Assembly (NCBI GenBank): GCA_947625765.1
Contig: CANQPP010000002.1
Span: forward strand, 1-64,000
Source: an uncultured Clostridia bacterium
Lineage (GTDB): Bacteria > Bacillota > Clostridia > Christensenellales > UBA1750
Reading direction: 5' to 3'
Length of the DNA: 64,000 nt
Shown here: positions 51,837-60,916 of the stretch, piece after piece
How positions within the stretch are numbered: position 1 is the stretch's first letter
Layout of the letters: every line of letters starts with the position of its first letter
Translations under genes and position numbers: made by a program
Notes under the pieces: generated by a model
The model's input: the letters and a program-made list of their open reading frames with translations, nothing else
The model's database searches: none
Told to the model about the DNA's origin: nothing

Positions 51837-52982
51837 ATGGAGCTGCTCTTTGGCGACCTCATGGCCATCGCGCCTCTGGAATGGGCGAAGATGGTCGCCA
51901 TGTGGGTCATCGGCGGCCTGCTCATCTATCTGGCCATCAAGAAGGATATGGAGCCCTCGCTGCTGCTGCCCATGGGCTTCGGCGCGATCCTGGTAAACCT
52001 GCCCATGTCCGGCGCGATCACCCAGACGATCAACGGCGTGGTGGAGGAAGGGCCGCTGTCCGTGCTGTTCGACGCGGGCATCGCCAACGAACTCTTTCCC
52101 CTGCTGCTGTTCATCGGCATCGGCGCGATGATCGACTTCGGCCCGCTGCTGACCAACCCCAAGATGATGCTCTTCGGCGCGGCGGCGCAGTTCGGCATCT
52201 TCTTTACGCTGGCCATGGCCGCGCTGATGGGCTTTGACTTAAAGGACGCCGCCTCCATCGCCATCATCGGCGCGGCGGACGGCCCCACCTCCATCTTCGT
52301 GTCCAACTACTTCCACAGCAACTATATAGGGCCCATCATCGTGGCGGCCTATTCCTACATGGCGCTGGTGCCCATCGTGCAGCCGCCGGTCATCCGGCTG
52401 CTGACCACGAAGAAGGAGCGCCTCATCCGCATGCCCTACGAGCAGAAGAACATCTCCAAGACCACGCGCATCCTCTTCCCCATCGTGGTCACGGCCATCG
52501 CGGGGCTGGTCGCGCCGCGCTCGGTGGCGCTGGTCGGTTTCCTGATGTTCGGCAACCTGTTGCGCGAATGCGGCGTGCTCAACTCCCTGTCCGAGACGGC
52601 CCAGAAGGTGCTGGCCAACCTCATCACCCTGCTTTTAGGCCTGACCGTGGCCGTGCGCATGCAGGCCGATATGTTCTTGAACCTGCAGACGCTCATGATC
52701 CTGGCGCTGGGCCTCGTGGCCTTCATCATGGACACCGCGGGCGGCGTGCTCTTTGCCAAGATCCTGAACCTGTTCACCAAGAACAAGGTGAACCCCATGG
52801 TCGGCGCGGCGGGCATCTCCGCCTTCCCCATGTCCTCCCGCGTGGTGCATAAGATGGGCCTCAAGGAGGACCCGCAGAACTTCCTGCTCATGCACGCGGC
52901 CGGGGCCAACGTGGCCGGCCAGATCGCCTCCGTCATCGCCGGCGGCCTCATCATCAAGCTGATCGAGTCCCTCATCGCCTAA
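51837..52982 (+). CDS. Na+-translocating decarboxylase beta subunit (OadB/GcdB/MmdB family)
   Basis: GIGAMIDFGPLLTNPKMMLFGAAAQFGIF, IIGAADGPTSIFVSN, HAAGANVAGQIASVIAGG. Confidence 0.93.
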   Translation: MELLFGDLMAIAPLEWAKMVAMWVIGGLLIYLAIKKDMEPSLLLPMGFGAILVNLPMSGAITQTINGVVEEGPLSVLFDAGIANELFPLLLFIGIGAMIDFGPLLTNPKMMLFGAAAQFGIFFTLAMAALMGFDLKDAASIAIIGAADGPTSIFVSNYFHSNYIGPIIVAAYSYMALVPIVQPPVIRLLTTKKERLIRMPYEQKNISKTTRILFPIVVTAIAGLVAPRSVALVGFLMFGNLLRECGVLNSLSETAQKVLANLITLLLGLTVAVRMQADMFLNLQTLMILALGLVAFIMDTAGGVLFAKILNLFTKNKVNPMVGAAGISAFPMSSRVVHKMGLKEDPQNFLLMHAAGANVAGQIASVIAGGLIIKLIESLIA

Positions 52983-53009
52983 AGGCGCGTCAGGAAAGGA
53001 GTTAATCAC

Positions 53010-53147
53010 ATGCAGACGAACTTTCAGGTCTTTCTTTCCACGCTGCCCGTCGTGGGCTACGGCATGGGCGGCGTGTTCCTGGTGATCCTGCTCATCATGG
53101 GCGTCACCTGGCTCTTCAACAAGGTCACATCCGGCAGGGACGAATAG
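53010..53147 (+). CDS. 45-aa single-TM protein, candidate OadG/MmdE-like accessory subunit (absent from supplied ORF track)
   Basis: AGGAAAGGAG upstream; MQTNFQVFLSTLPVVGYGMGGVFLVILLIMGVTWLFNKVTSGRDE*. Confidence 0.75.
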   Translation: MQTNFQVFLSTLPVVGYGMGGVFLVILLIMGVTWLFNKVTSGRDE

Positions 53148-53163
53148 CGTCCCATCCCTTTTT

Positions 53164-53254
53164 CCGGGGCCCGTTCGCGGCGGACACGCGGCGGGCCCCC
53201 TTTTTGGCGCTTATTCGATATGAAAAGGCCCCGGAAAGCTGCTCTCCGGGGCCT
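53164..53254. terminator. Two adjacent hairpin terminators serving convergent genes
   Basis: GGGGCCCG...CGGGCCCCCTTTTT, then AAGGCCCCGGA...TCCGGGGCCTT. Confidence 0.75.
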
Positions 53255-53279
53255 TGTTTGGTCGAATTTGGGGCTTAGT

Positions 53280-54593
53280 TTACGCCAGATTCTCGGTGTT
53301 CTTCTTGCGGGGCTTCATGTTCTTGGCGGCGATGCGCGCCTGCTTGGGGATGTCGGTGGTCACAAGGCTGGGCGCGGTGGCGCGCTTGGCGGCCTCCAGC
53401 GTCACCACGCACTTGCCCACGTCCTCGCGGGAGGGGACCTCGAACATCACGTCGAGCAGTATCTCCTCCATCACGGCCCGCAGGCCGCGCGCGCCGGACT
53501 TGCGCTCGATGGCGGTGGTGGCGATGTAGCGCAGGGCCTCGTCCTCGAACTCCAGGTCCACGCCGTCCAGCGCGAACAGCTGCTTATACTGCTTGCACAG
53601 GGCGTTCTTGGGCTCGGTGAGGATGGCGACCAGGGCGTCCTCGTCCAGCTGGTTCAAGGTCACCACCACGGGCAGCCTGCCCACGAACTCGGGGATCAGG
53701 CCGAACTTGAGCAAGTCCTCGGGCTGGATCTTGGCCAGGCTCTCGCCCACGTTGCGGCGGGTCTTGGAGGGGATCTCCGCGCCGAAGCCCAAAGTCTTCT
53801 TCCCCAGGCGGTTCTCGATGATGTTCTCGATGGAGTCGAAGGCGCCGCCGCAGATGAAGAGGATGTTGGTGGTGTCGATCTGCAGAAACTCCTGGTGGGG
53901 GTGCTTGCGGCCGCCCTGGGGCGGGACGGAGGCCACGGTGCCCTCCAGAATTTTGAGCAGGGCTTGCTGCACGCCCTCGCCCGACACGTCGCGGGTGATG
54001 GAGACGTTCTCGGCCTTGCGGGTGATCTTATCCACCTCGTCGATGTAGATGATGCCCTTCTGGGCGCGCTCGATGTCGTAATCGGCGGCCTGGATCAGCT
54101 TGAGCAGTATGTTCTCCACGTCCTCGCCCACGTAGCCCGCCTCGGTCAGAGCCGTGGCGTCGCCGATGGCGAAGGGCACGTTCAGTATTTTGGCCAGCGT
54201 CTGGGCAAGGAAGGTCTTGCCGCAGCCGGTGGGGCCCAGCATCAGTATGTTGGACTTTTGCAGCTCCACATCGTCGTTTTTCTTGGCCCCCTTGCCGTCC
54301 ATGCCGATGCGCTTATAGTGGTTGTAAACGGCCACGGAGAGCACGCGCTTGGCCTTGTCCTGGCCCACGATGTACTCGTCCAGCTTCTCCTTGAGCTCCT
54401 TGGGGGTGGGCAGCTGGAACTCCTCCTGCTCCACGTGCAGGATGTGGTCCTCGTCCAGTATATCGTGGCAAAGCTCCACGCACTCATCGCAGATGAACAC
54501 GCCGGGGCCCGCCACCAGACGGCGGACCTGCTCGGAGGCCTTGCCGCAGAAGGAGCACTTGGGCTCCTTGATCTTGTTCTCGTATTTTGGCAT
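53280..54593 (-). CDS. clpX: ATP-dependent Clp protease ATP-binding subunit ClpX
   Basis: Zinc-binding [43 protein letters not shown]. Confidence 0.97.
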   Translation of the reverse strand: MPKYENKIKEPKCSFCGKASEQVRRLVAGPGVFICDECVELCHDILDEDHILHVEQEEFQLPTPKELKEKLDEYIVGQDKAKRVLSVAVYNHYKRIGMDGKGAKKNDDVELQKSNILMLGPTGCGKTFLAQTLAKILNVPFAIGDATALTEAGYVGEDVENILLKLIQAADYDIERAQKGIIYIDEVDKITRKAENVSITRDVSGEGVQQALLKILEGTVASVPPQGGRKHPHQEFLQIDTTNILFICGGAFDSIENIIENRLGKKTLGFGAEIPSKTRRNVGESLAKIQPEDLLKFGLIPEFVGRLPVVVTLNQLDEDALVAILTEPKNALCKQYKQLFALDGVDLEFEDEALRYIATTAIERKSGARGLRAVMEEILLDVMFEVPSREDVGKCVVTLEAAKRATAPSLVTTDIPKQARIAAKNMKPRKKNTENLA

Positions 54594-54650
54594 TCTCGTT
54601 TCCTTTCGCCTGACGGCCCGAAACTGCCGGGTCTATGGTTTTAGATGGGC

Positions 54651-55235
54651 TTACCTGCGCGGCGGCACGATGGAATCCACGATGCCGTAGGCCTGCGCGT
54701 CCTCGGCGGACATGAAGTTGTCGCGCTCGGTGTCGTGCTCCACCTTTTCCAGGGGCTGGCCGGTGCGCTCGGAGAGGATCTGGTTCATGCGCTTCTTGGT
54801 GCGCACGATCCACTCGGCGTGGATCATCACGTCCGTGGCCTGGCCCTGGGCGCCGCCCAGGGGCTGGTGGATCATGACCTCCGCGTTGGGCAGGGCGCGC
54901 CGCATGCCCTTGGCGCCCGCCGCCAGCAGGAAGGCCCCCATGGAGGCCGCCATGCCGATGCACAGCGTGGAAACGGGGCAGCGCAGGTACTGCATGGTGT
55001 CGTAGATGGCCATGCCGGCGGTCACGGAGCCGCCCGGGCTGTTGATATAGAGGTTGATGGGCTTATCGGGGTCTTCCATCTCCAGGAAGAGCATCTGCGC
55101 CACCACCAGGTTCGCCGTATAGTCGTCGATCTGGCCGGTCAGGAAGATGATTCTGTCCTTGAGCAGGCGGGAATAAATGTCGTAGGACCGCTCGCCGCGG
55201 GTCGTCTGCTCCACAACAACGGGTACCAAGCTCAT
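54651..55235 (-). CDS. clpP: ATP-dependent Clp protease proteolytic subunit ClpP
   Basis: [63 protein letters not shown]. Confidence 0.97.
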   Translation of the reverse strand: MSLVPVVVEQTTRGERSYDIYSRLLKDRIIFLTGQIDDYTANLVVAQMLFLEMEDPDKPINLYINSPGGSVTAGMAIYDTMQYLRCPVSTLCIGMAASMGAFLLAAGAKGMRRALPNAEVMIHQPLGGAQGQATDVMIHAEWIVRTKKRMNQILSERTGQPLEKVEHDTERDNFMSAEDAQAYGIVDSIVPPRR

Positions 55236-55413
55236 GATTTTTACACGCTCCCTTCAGCCGCTGCGCTAAATAAAGTTTTTCGTTTTGTCTTGAAATTCCG
55301 TTTCCGGGATAAAAACGGCAGCCCCCGGGCCGCTTTTGGCTGCGGCCCGCTCGGGCAAACCGTTTTTTTGTTTTACAAATGGATGGCTCTTTTCTATAGT
55401 GCCGGGCAGGGCC

Positions 55414-56781
55414 TTACTCGCCCTTCTCCTCCGCGGGGGCTTCTTCCGCAGGCGCTTCCTCGGCAGGGGCTTCCTCGGCGGGAGCCTCCTCCTTCTTTTC
55501 GACCTCCACGGCCTTTTCCATCAGCAGGTCGATCACCTTCTGGCTGACGACCATGTCCTTGAAGTATTCCTTGTCCTGCTCGGAGAGGGTCTCCTTGAGC
55601 TCGTCCGCGCTGCGCTCGTTCTCCTCGGCGTACTTGGCGATCTCCTTGTCCACGTCCTCGTCGGTGGCCTCGATGTTCTCCGCCTCGCGGATGGCATCCA
55701 GCACCAGCTCCGCGCGCACGCGGGCGGCGGCCTGCACGTCGTACTGCCCCCGCAGATCGTCCATGGTCTGGTTGGTGTACTTGAGGAAGTCCTCCATCTT
55801 CAGGCCCTGGTAGCTCATGCGCATGGCCATGTCGTTGACCATGGCGTCGATCTGCCGCTCCACCATGGGACGGGGCACGTCCACCTGGGCGTTGGCGCTG
55901 ACCGTCTCGATCAGGGCGTCCATCTGCTCGTTGCGGGCGCGGTTCTTGGCCTGCTCCTCCAGTTTGGCCCTGATGTCGGCCTTGTATTCGTCCAGCGTCT
56001 CGAACTCGGAGGCCTCGGAGGCGAACTCGTCGTTGAGCTCGGGCACTTCCTTCTCCTTGACCTCGTGCACCAGCACGTGGAACACGGCGGGCTTGCCGGC
56101 CAGCTCCGTGGCGCGGTAGTCCTCGGGGAAGCTCACGTCGATGTCCTTCTCCTCGTCCTTGCTCATGCCCACGATCTGCTCCTCGAAGCCGGGGATGAAG
56201 GTGCCGGAACCCAGCACCAGCGGGAAGTTCTCGCTGCTGCCGCCCTCAAAGGGCTTGCCGTCCACCATGCCCTGGTAGTCCACGCTCACGCGGTCGCCAT
56301 TCTTGGCGGGACGCTCCACATCCACCCAGCGGGAGACGCGCTCCTGGGCGGACTTCAGCTCGTTTTCCACGTCCTCGTCGGTGACGCTCTGGTCCACCTT
56401 GGGGATCTCGACGCCGAAATACTGGCCCAGCGTCACGTCGGGGCGCACATACACCGTGGCGGTGAACACGCAGTCCTTGCCGGGCTCGATGCTCTCCACG
56501 TCCACCTCGGGCTGGTCCACGGGATGGATCCCGGTCTCCTGCACGGCGCCGTCGTAGGCGTCGGGAAGCAGGGTATTGAAGGCCTCCTCCACCAGCACGC
56601 CCTGGCCGTAGTAATTCTCGATGACCTTCCGGGGCGCCTTGCCCTTGCGGAAGCCGGGCACGCTCAGCCTGCCGCGCAGCTTGTGGTAGGCGGTGTTCAT
56701 GCCCTGTTCAAACGTCTCGGCCGACAGGGTGATCGTCAGCTTGACCTGGTTGGAAGAGAGTTTTTCCATCGTAGCGCTCAT
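55414..56781 (-). CDS. tig: Trigger factor
   Basis: FRKGKAPRKVIENYYGQGVLVEEAFN; GDRVSVDYQGMVDGKPFEGG; acidic PAEEA repeats at C terminus. Confidence 0.94.
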   Translation of the reverse strand: MSATMEKLSSNQVKLTITLSAETFEQGMNTAYHKLRGRLSVPGFRKGKAPRKVIENYYGQGVLVEEAFNTLLPDAYDGAVQETGIHPVDQPEVDVESIEPGKDCVFTATVYVRPDVTLGQYFGVEIPKVDQSVTDEDVENELKSAQERVSRWVDVERPAKNGDRVSVDYQGMVDGKPFEGGSSENFPLVLGSGTFIPGFEEQIVGMSKDEEKDIDVSFPEDYRATELAGKPAVFHVLVHEVKEKEVPELNDEFASEASEFETLDEYKADIRAKLEEQAKNRARNEQMDALIETVSANAQVDVPRPMVERQIDAMVNDMAMRMSYQGLKMEDFLKYTNQTMDDLRGQYDVQAAARVRAELVLDAIREAENIEATDEDVDKEIAKYAEENERSADELKETLSEQDKEYFKDMVVSQKVIDLLMEKAVEVEKKEEAPAEEAPAEEAPAEEAPAEEKGE

Positions 56782-57077
56782 TAGCCATGCCCTCCAAAGC
56801 GCTCCTTGCGCCGCGCGCAGGGAGCCGTTCTTAACTCCAGCTTTTTAACAAAAGCGGCAACTTATAGATGATAGCATGGAAAAGAAAGCAAAGTCAATCT
56901 CCGGGCCGGATTTTGCCTTAAAATTAACCAAATATTTGCCCATCCCGAAGTTGTACAGGGCAAGGCGCGGTTCGGACGGGCACAAAGACGCATAGTATGT
57001 TGTGACGGGGGAAAGCCTTTTTTCGTTTTCCCTTTTCTTGATCATCAAGCGTTCACGGAAAGGCGGGTGCCGCCCCG

Positions 57078-57488
57078 ATGCTGTTTGCCGATCTTCCGCG
57101 CCCCAAGCTATACAGGTCCCAGCTGCGCCTGCGCGGCCAGAGGCTGTCCCTTTCCCTGCCCGGCTTCGACGGGCCGGTGTCGAAGGTCTATCCCCTTCTT
57201 TCCCGCTGCCGGGTGTCGCTGCTCGGCCGCGCGGGCGCTTCCGGGGCGCTGACCCGCTGGCAGTACCTTGTGCGCGTGCCCGTCTCCCTTTTGGGGGACG
57301 GCTCCACCGCGCTCACCATCCTGCGCTTCCGGCCCGAGCTTTCAACGCCGCTGCCCGAGGAGACCATGCGCTTTTCCGGCGGGCTGCACGTGGACGTGGA
57401 CCTGACGGACCTAAGCGCCGCGCCTTTAGGTCCCGGGGAATACGAGCTGCGCTTTTCCGCCTGCATCCGTCTGTTCCTCTCCGCTTGA
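57078..57488 (+). CDS. Hypothetical protein
   Basis: 136-aa ORF; start codon not certain. Confidence 0.5.
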   Translation: MLFADLPRPKLYRSQLRLRGQRLSLSLPGFDGPVSKVYPLLSRCRVSLLGRAGASGALTRWQYLVRVPVSLLGDGSTALTILRFRPELSTPLPEETMRFSGGLHVDVDLTDLSAAPLGPGEYELRFSACIRLFLSA

Positions 57489-57514
57489 CAGCGGGCACAC
57501 AAATGCCGTATACT
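57485..57514 (+). promoter_or_regulatory. Promoter TTGACA-18-TATACT of the ABC-F transcription unit
   Basis: TTGACA 57485-57490, TATACT 57509-57514; overlaps upstream stop codon. Confidence 0.75.
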
Positions 57515-57551
57515 TAACTTACAGAACCAGAGAAAGGAGCTACAAGGACGA

Positions 57552-57569
57552 ATGAGAAAGACGGTCTAA
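57552..57569 (+). CDS. Candidate 5-codon leader peptide MRKTV upstream of the ABC-F gene
   Basis: AAAGGAGCTACAAGGACGAATGAGAAAGACGGTCTAA. Confidence 0.6.
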   Translation: MRKTV

Positions 57570-57740
57570 TAAGCGTTTTTTACTTGGCCCGAAAGAGCAG
57601 GGGAGCGGGTTCGCCGTATCCTCTTTGTTTCGGCTGAACAAAAAACGCGAGGAGACCGAGGCTTTCGCAAGCGTCCTTCCCGCTTTCTTTTTGGTGCGGC
57701 GGCTTTATTCGGCTGCTGTCGCTTCACGTTTTCCTGACGG

Positions 57741-57771
57741 CGCGGGGAGAAGATGTCCCCCGCGTTTTTTG
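57741..57771 (+). terminator. Attenuator terminator upstream of the ABC-F gene
   Basis: CGCGGGG-agaagatgtc-CCCCGCG-TTTTTT. Confidence 0.85.
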
Positions 57772-57829
57772 TTCCCTCCGGCCTCTTTCGGCCTTCCGAC
57801 CCGAATTTTAGGAGGACGAACGAGCTTTT

Positions 57830-59407
57830 ATGCGCATACAGATCACCGACCTATGCTTTCACTACGAGGGCAGCCACGACGACATCTTTTCCCACGCCTC
57901 CGTGCAGCTGGACAGCGACTGGAAGCTGGGCTTCATCGCCCGCAACGGCCGGGGCAAGACCACGCTTTTGCGCATCCTGGCCGGACAGCTGCCCTACGCG
58001 GGGCTGGTGGATTCCCCGCTTTCCTTCAGCCTCTTTCCCCAGGAAGTCGCGGATGAGAACGCCAGCGCCTTTGCCGCCGCGCTCTCCCTGATCGGCCCCT
58101 ATGCGGAACTGGAGAGGGAAATGGCGCAGAGCGAGCACGACCCGAAACGCAGCGCTGAATACCTTTCGGCCCTTGAACGCTACGGCGAGCTGGACGGCTG
58201 GAACATAGCGGCGCGCCTTCGGGCCGAGGCGGGGCGGCTGGGCGTGCCCGAGGAGGCGCTGGAGCGGCCTTACGCCACGCTGTCGCCGGGCGAAAGGTCC
58301 AAGCTGCAGCTGGCGGCGTTATTCCTGAGGCCGAACAACTTCCTGCTGATCGACGAGCCCACCAACCATCTGGACTTAGAGGCCCGCGAGCGGCTGGCGC
58401 AGTACCTGAATACAAAGAAGAGCTACCTGCTCGTTTCCCACGACCGCAGCCTGCTGGACGGCTGCATCGACCACGTGCTGACCATCGAGCGGGACAGGAG
58501 CCTGCGCGTGGAAAGGGGCAGCTACACCAGCTGGCAGAAAAACGTGGATGCCCGCAACGAGGGCGAGATCGAGGAAAACGAGCGTCTGCGCGGGGAGATC
58601 CGCCGCCTGCGCCAGTCCGCGCGGGAGAAGTCCGACTGGTCGGACAAGCTGGAGAAGGGCAAGATCGGCGGGCACGTGTACGACCGCGGCGCCGTGGGCG
58701 CGCAGGCCGCGCGCACGATGAAGCGGGCCAAGGCGCTGGAAAGGCGCATCGACCGGGCGGCGGAGGAAAAGTCCAGGCTGCTGCACAACATAGAGGAAAC
58801 GGGCGAGCTCAAGCTCTTCCCCTTGGAGCACCCCGCCCGCCGCCTGTTCCGCCTGGAAGACGTGACCATCGACTACGGCCGCAGGCCGCTGTTTTCGCCC
58901 GTCAGCTACGACTTTCAGCAGGGGACGCGGCTGTGGATCCGCGGCGGCAACGGCAGCGGCAAATCGTCGCTTCTGCGCCTGCTTTTGGGGCAGGACGTGC
59001 CACATGCGGGCGGGCTCTACCCCGCCTCGAACCTGATCGTCTCCTACGTTCCCCAGGAGACGGGCTTCCTCTCCGGCAGCGCTTCGCAGCTGGCCGCCTC
59101 CCTTTCCATCGACCGCAGCCAGTATTTCACCATTCTGCGCAAGCTGGGCTTTGAGCGGGAGCAGTTCGAGAAGGACCTGGCCGACTTTTCCATGGGCCAG
59201 AAGAAGAAGGCGCTGCTGGCCGCCTCCCTCTGCCAAAGGGCGCAGCTCTACCTCTGGGACGAGCCGCTCAACTACGTGGACCTGCTCTCCCGCGTGCAGC
59301 TGGAGCAGCTGATCCTGCGTTTCAAGCCCAGCATGGTGCTGATCGAGCACGACAAGAGCTTTGCCCAGAACGTGGCCACGGATACGCTTATCCTGCGCGC
59401 CCCGTAA
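57830..59407 (+). CDS. ABC-F ribosomal-protection-type ATPase (Lsa-like)
   Basis: Two ABC domains; LDSDWKLGFIARNGRGKTTLLRILAGQLPY; LSPGERSKLQLAALFLRPNNFLLIDEPTNHLD; no TM. Confidence 0.87.
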   Translation: MRIQITDLCFHYEGSHDDIFSHASVQLDSDWKLGFIARNGRGKTTLLRILAGQLPYAGLVDSPLSFSLFPQEVADENASAFAAALSLIGPYAELEREMAQSEHDPKRSAEYLSALERYGELDGWNIAARLRAEAGRLGVPEEALERPYATLSPGERSKLQLAALFLRPNNFLLIDEPTNHLDLEARERLAQYLNTKKSYLLVSHDRSLLDGCIDHVLTIERDRSLRVERGSYTSWQKNVDARNEGEIEENERLRGEIRRLRQSAREKSDWSDKLEKGKIGGHVYDRGAVGAQAARTMKRAKALERRIDRAAEEKSRLLHNIEETGELKLFPLEHPARRLFRLEDVTIDYGRRPLFSPVSYDFQQGTRLWIRGGNGSGKSSLLRLLLGQDVPHAGGLYPASNLIVSYVPQETGFLSGSASQLAASLSIDRSQYFTILRKLGFEREQFEKDLADFSMGQKKKALLAASLCQRAQLYLWDEPLNYVDLLSRVQLEQLILRFKPSMVLIEHDKSFAQNVATDTLILRAP

Positions 59408-59416
59408 GGGAACAGG

Positions 59417-59466
59417 AAAAGGCCGCAGACCTTCGCCGAAAAGCGAAAGTCTGCGGCCTTTTTTCA
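59417..59466. terminator. Intrinsic terminator downstream of the ABC-F gene
   Basis: AAAAGGCCGCAGACCTTCGC...GCGAAAGTCTGCGGCCTTTTTT. Confidence 0.8.
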
Positions 59467-59480
59467 TAATTTTTTGTGTC

Positions 59481-59933
59481 TTAGGCGATCATTCTATGCA
59501 CATCCAAAGCGCAGGGCAGGAGCCCGAGGTTGTTTGGCATATCGTCCGCAAAGATCATGCTCCCCGCGCTGACGCCGACGACCACGCCGCCCTGCCGGAT
59601 GAACGACAGCAGCTTCCGGTCGAAGCCGCCTTCGCGGACCCGCTTGAGCAGATACCTGGCGTCGCCTCCGCACAGATAGATCACGTCGAATGCCCCTGAA
59701 AGCTCGTCCTCCACCTCGTCGTGCAGATCGCAGACGCATATGTTTTCCCTTGCGATGCCGCATTTGAGCAGGTCGTTCAGGCATTTGGGCAGCACCTCGA
59801 CCGCGTCCGGCGAGATGGCCGCCGTCGGGATGAACATCGCCTTGACTTGAGTTGGTTCCTTGGTGAGCATTCTTAGAAAGGCCCGCTCGATCGCCTCCGT
59901 CTCCAGGCCGCAGGAGGTGAGAAAAACATTCAC
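59481..59933 (-). pseudogene. Peptidase S51-like protein, apparently C-terminally truncated
   Basis: MNVFLTSCGLETEAIERAFLRML...VIYLCGGDARYLL...VVGVSAGSMIFADD...LDVHRMIA*; short for the family. Confidence 0.6.
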
Positions 59934-59985
59934 GGGTCTAAAACTCCCTTTGTTTTTCTCTCTGCCGAACAGCCATTGGCCGCGT

Positions 59986-60699
59986 TCAGCGCACGCCCAA
60001 GGCCTTTAAATGGCGCACGATCTCGATGGTCGTCATGAAGGCCACGTCCTCCGCCTGGGAGACGCGGCGGAAGATGTCCTCCATCTTTTCCCACAGGTTT
60101 TCCGCGTCCAGGTCGTAGGAGTGCCCCACGATCTGGCAGATGGCGAGCTCCTCGTCCGTCTCGAGGAAGCCGTCCACGTACTCGTCCAGCTCCTTTTCCA
60201 GATGGAAGATGCCCGGCCGCCAGTAGTACAGGTCCTCCGGCAGCGCATAGGAGTGGCTGATCTCGGAGATCCTCGAATACTCAAAGCCGCATTCCTTGGC
60301 GCATTCGGCCATCAGGGGGCTCCAATAATCGAAGGGCGCGGCAAAGCCGCTCACCTCCTGCCCAAAGAGGCTGCGGAGATTTTCCCGATCCTGCCCCATC
60401 TCGTGCAGCACGAACGCGCGGGGCTTTTCCTCAAAATAGGGATGCGTCAGGCTGTGGCTGGCGATCTCGTGCCCGTCGTAGAGGCCCTGCGCCGCGGCGG
60501 GGGACAGGCGCTTGACCACCATGCCGGTCTCGTGCACCCAGGTGGACTCCGTCTGCATGAGCTCGGAATTGAGGTTAAACGTCCCCTTGATGCCGTAACG
60601 GTTCAAAAGGGATATGAATCTTACGTCCTGCGTAATGCCGTCGTCGTAGGAGACCGTAAAGACCTTTTTCTTCCCGCCGGGATACAACCGCTTTTCCAT
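59986..60699 (-). CDS. Polysaccharide deacetylase family protein
   Basis: FTVSYDDGITQDVRFISLLNRYGIKGTFNLNSEL; HEIASHSLTHPYF. Confidence 0.82.
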   Translation of the reverse strand: MEKRLYPGGKKKVFTVSYDDGITQDVRFISLLNRYGIKGTFNLNSELMQTESTWVHETGMVVKRLSPAAAQGLYDGHEIASHSLTHPYFEEKPRAFVLHEMGQDRENLRSLFGQEVSGFAAPFDYWSPLMAECAKECGFEYSRISEISHSYALPEDLYYWRPGIFHLEKELDEYVDGFLETDEELAICQIVGHSYDLDAENLWEKMEDIFRRVSQAEDVAFMTTIEIVRHLKALGVR

Positions 60700-60916
60700 A
60701 GTAAATACCTCCCTTTTCCCTGCCGGGCGTCCTTTTCCCGCCCGGCGCTTCCCATTGTACCATCTAAACGCGAAAGAATCCACCCCCCGCCAAACAAAGC
60801 GCTTTCCCTCTTTCCTTCCCCGGCTAAAACCGGCGGCCCCATCGCATACTAAGGGGCGGTCCGGCCGCCGGGGTGCGTCCCACGGCGGCCCGGCCTTAGC
60901 GAAGGAGGGATGCGAT

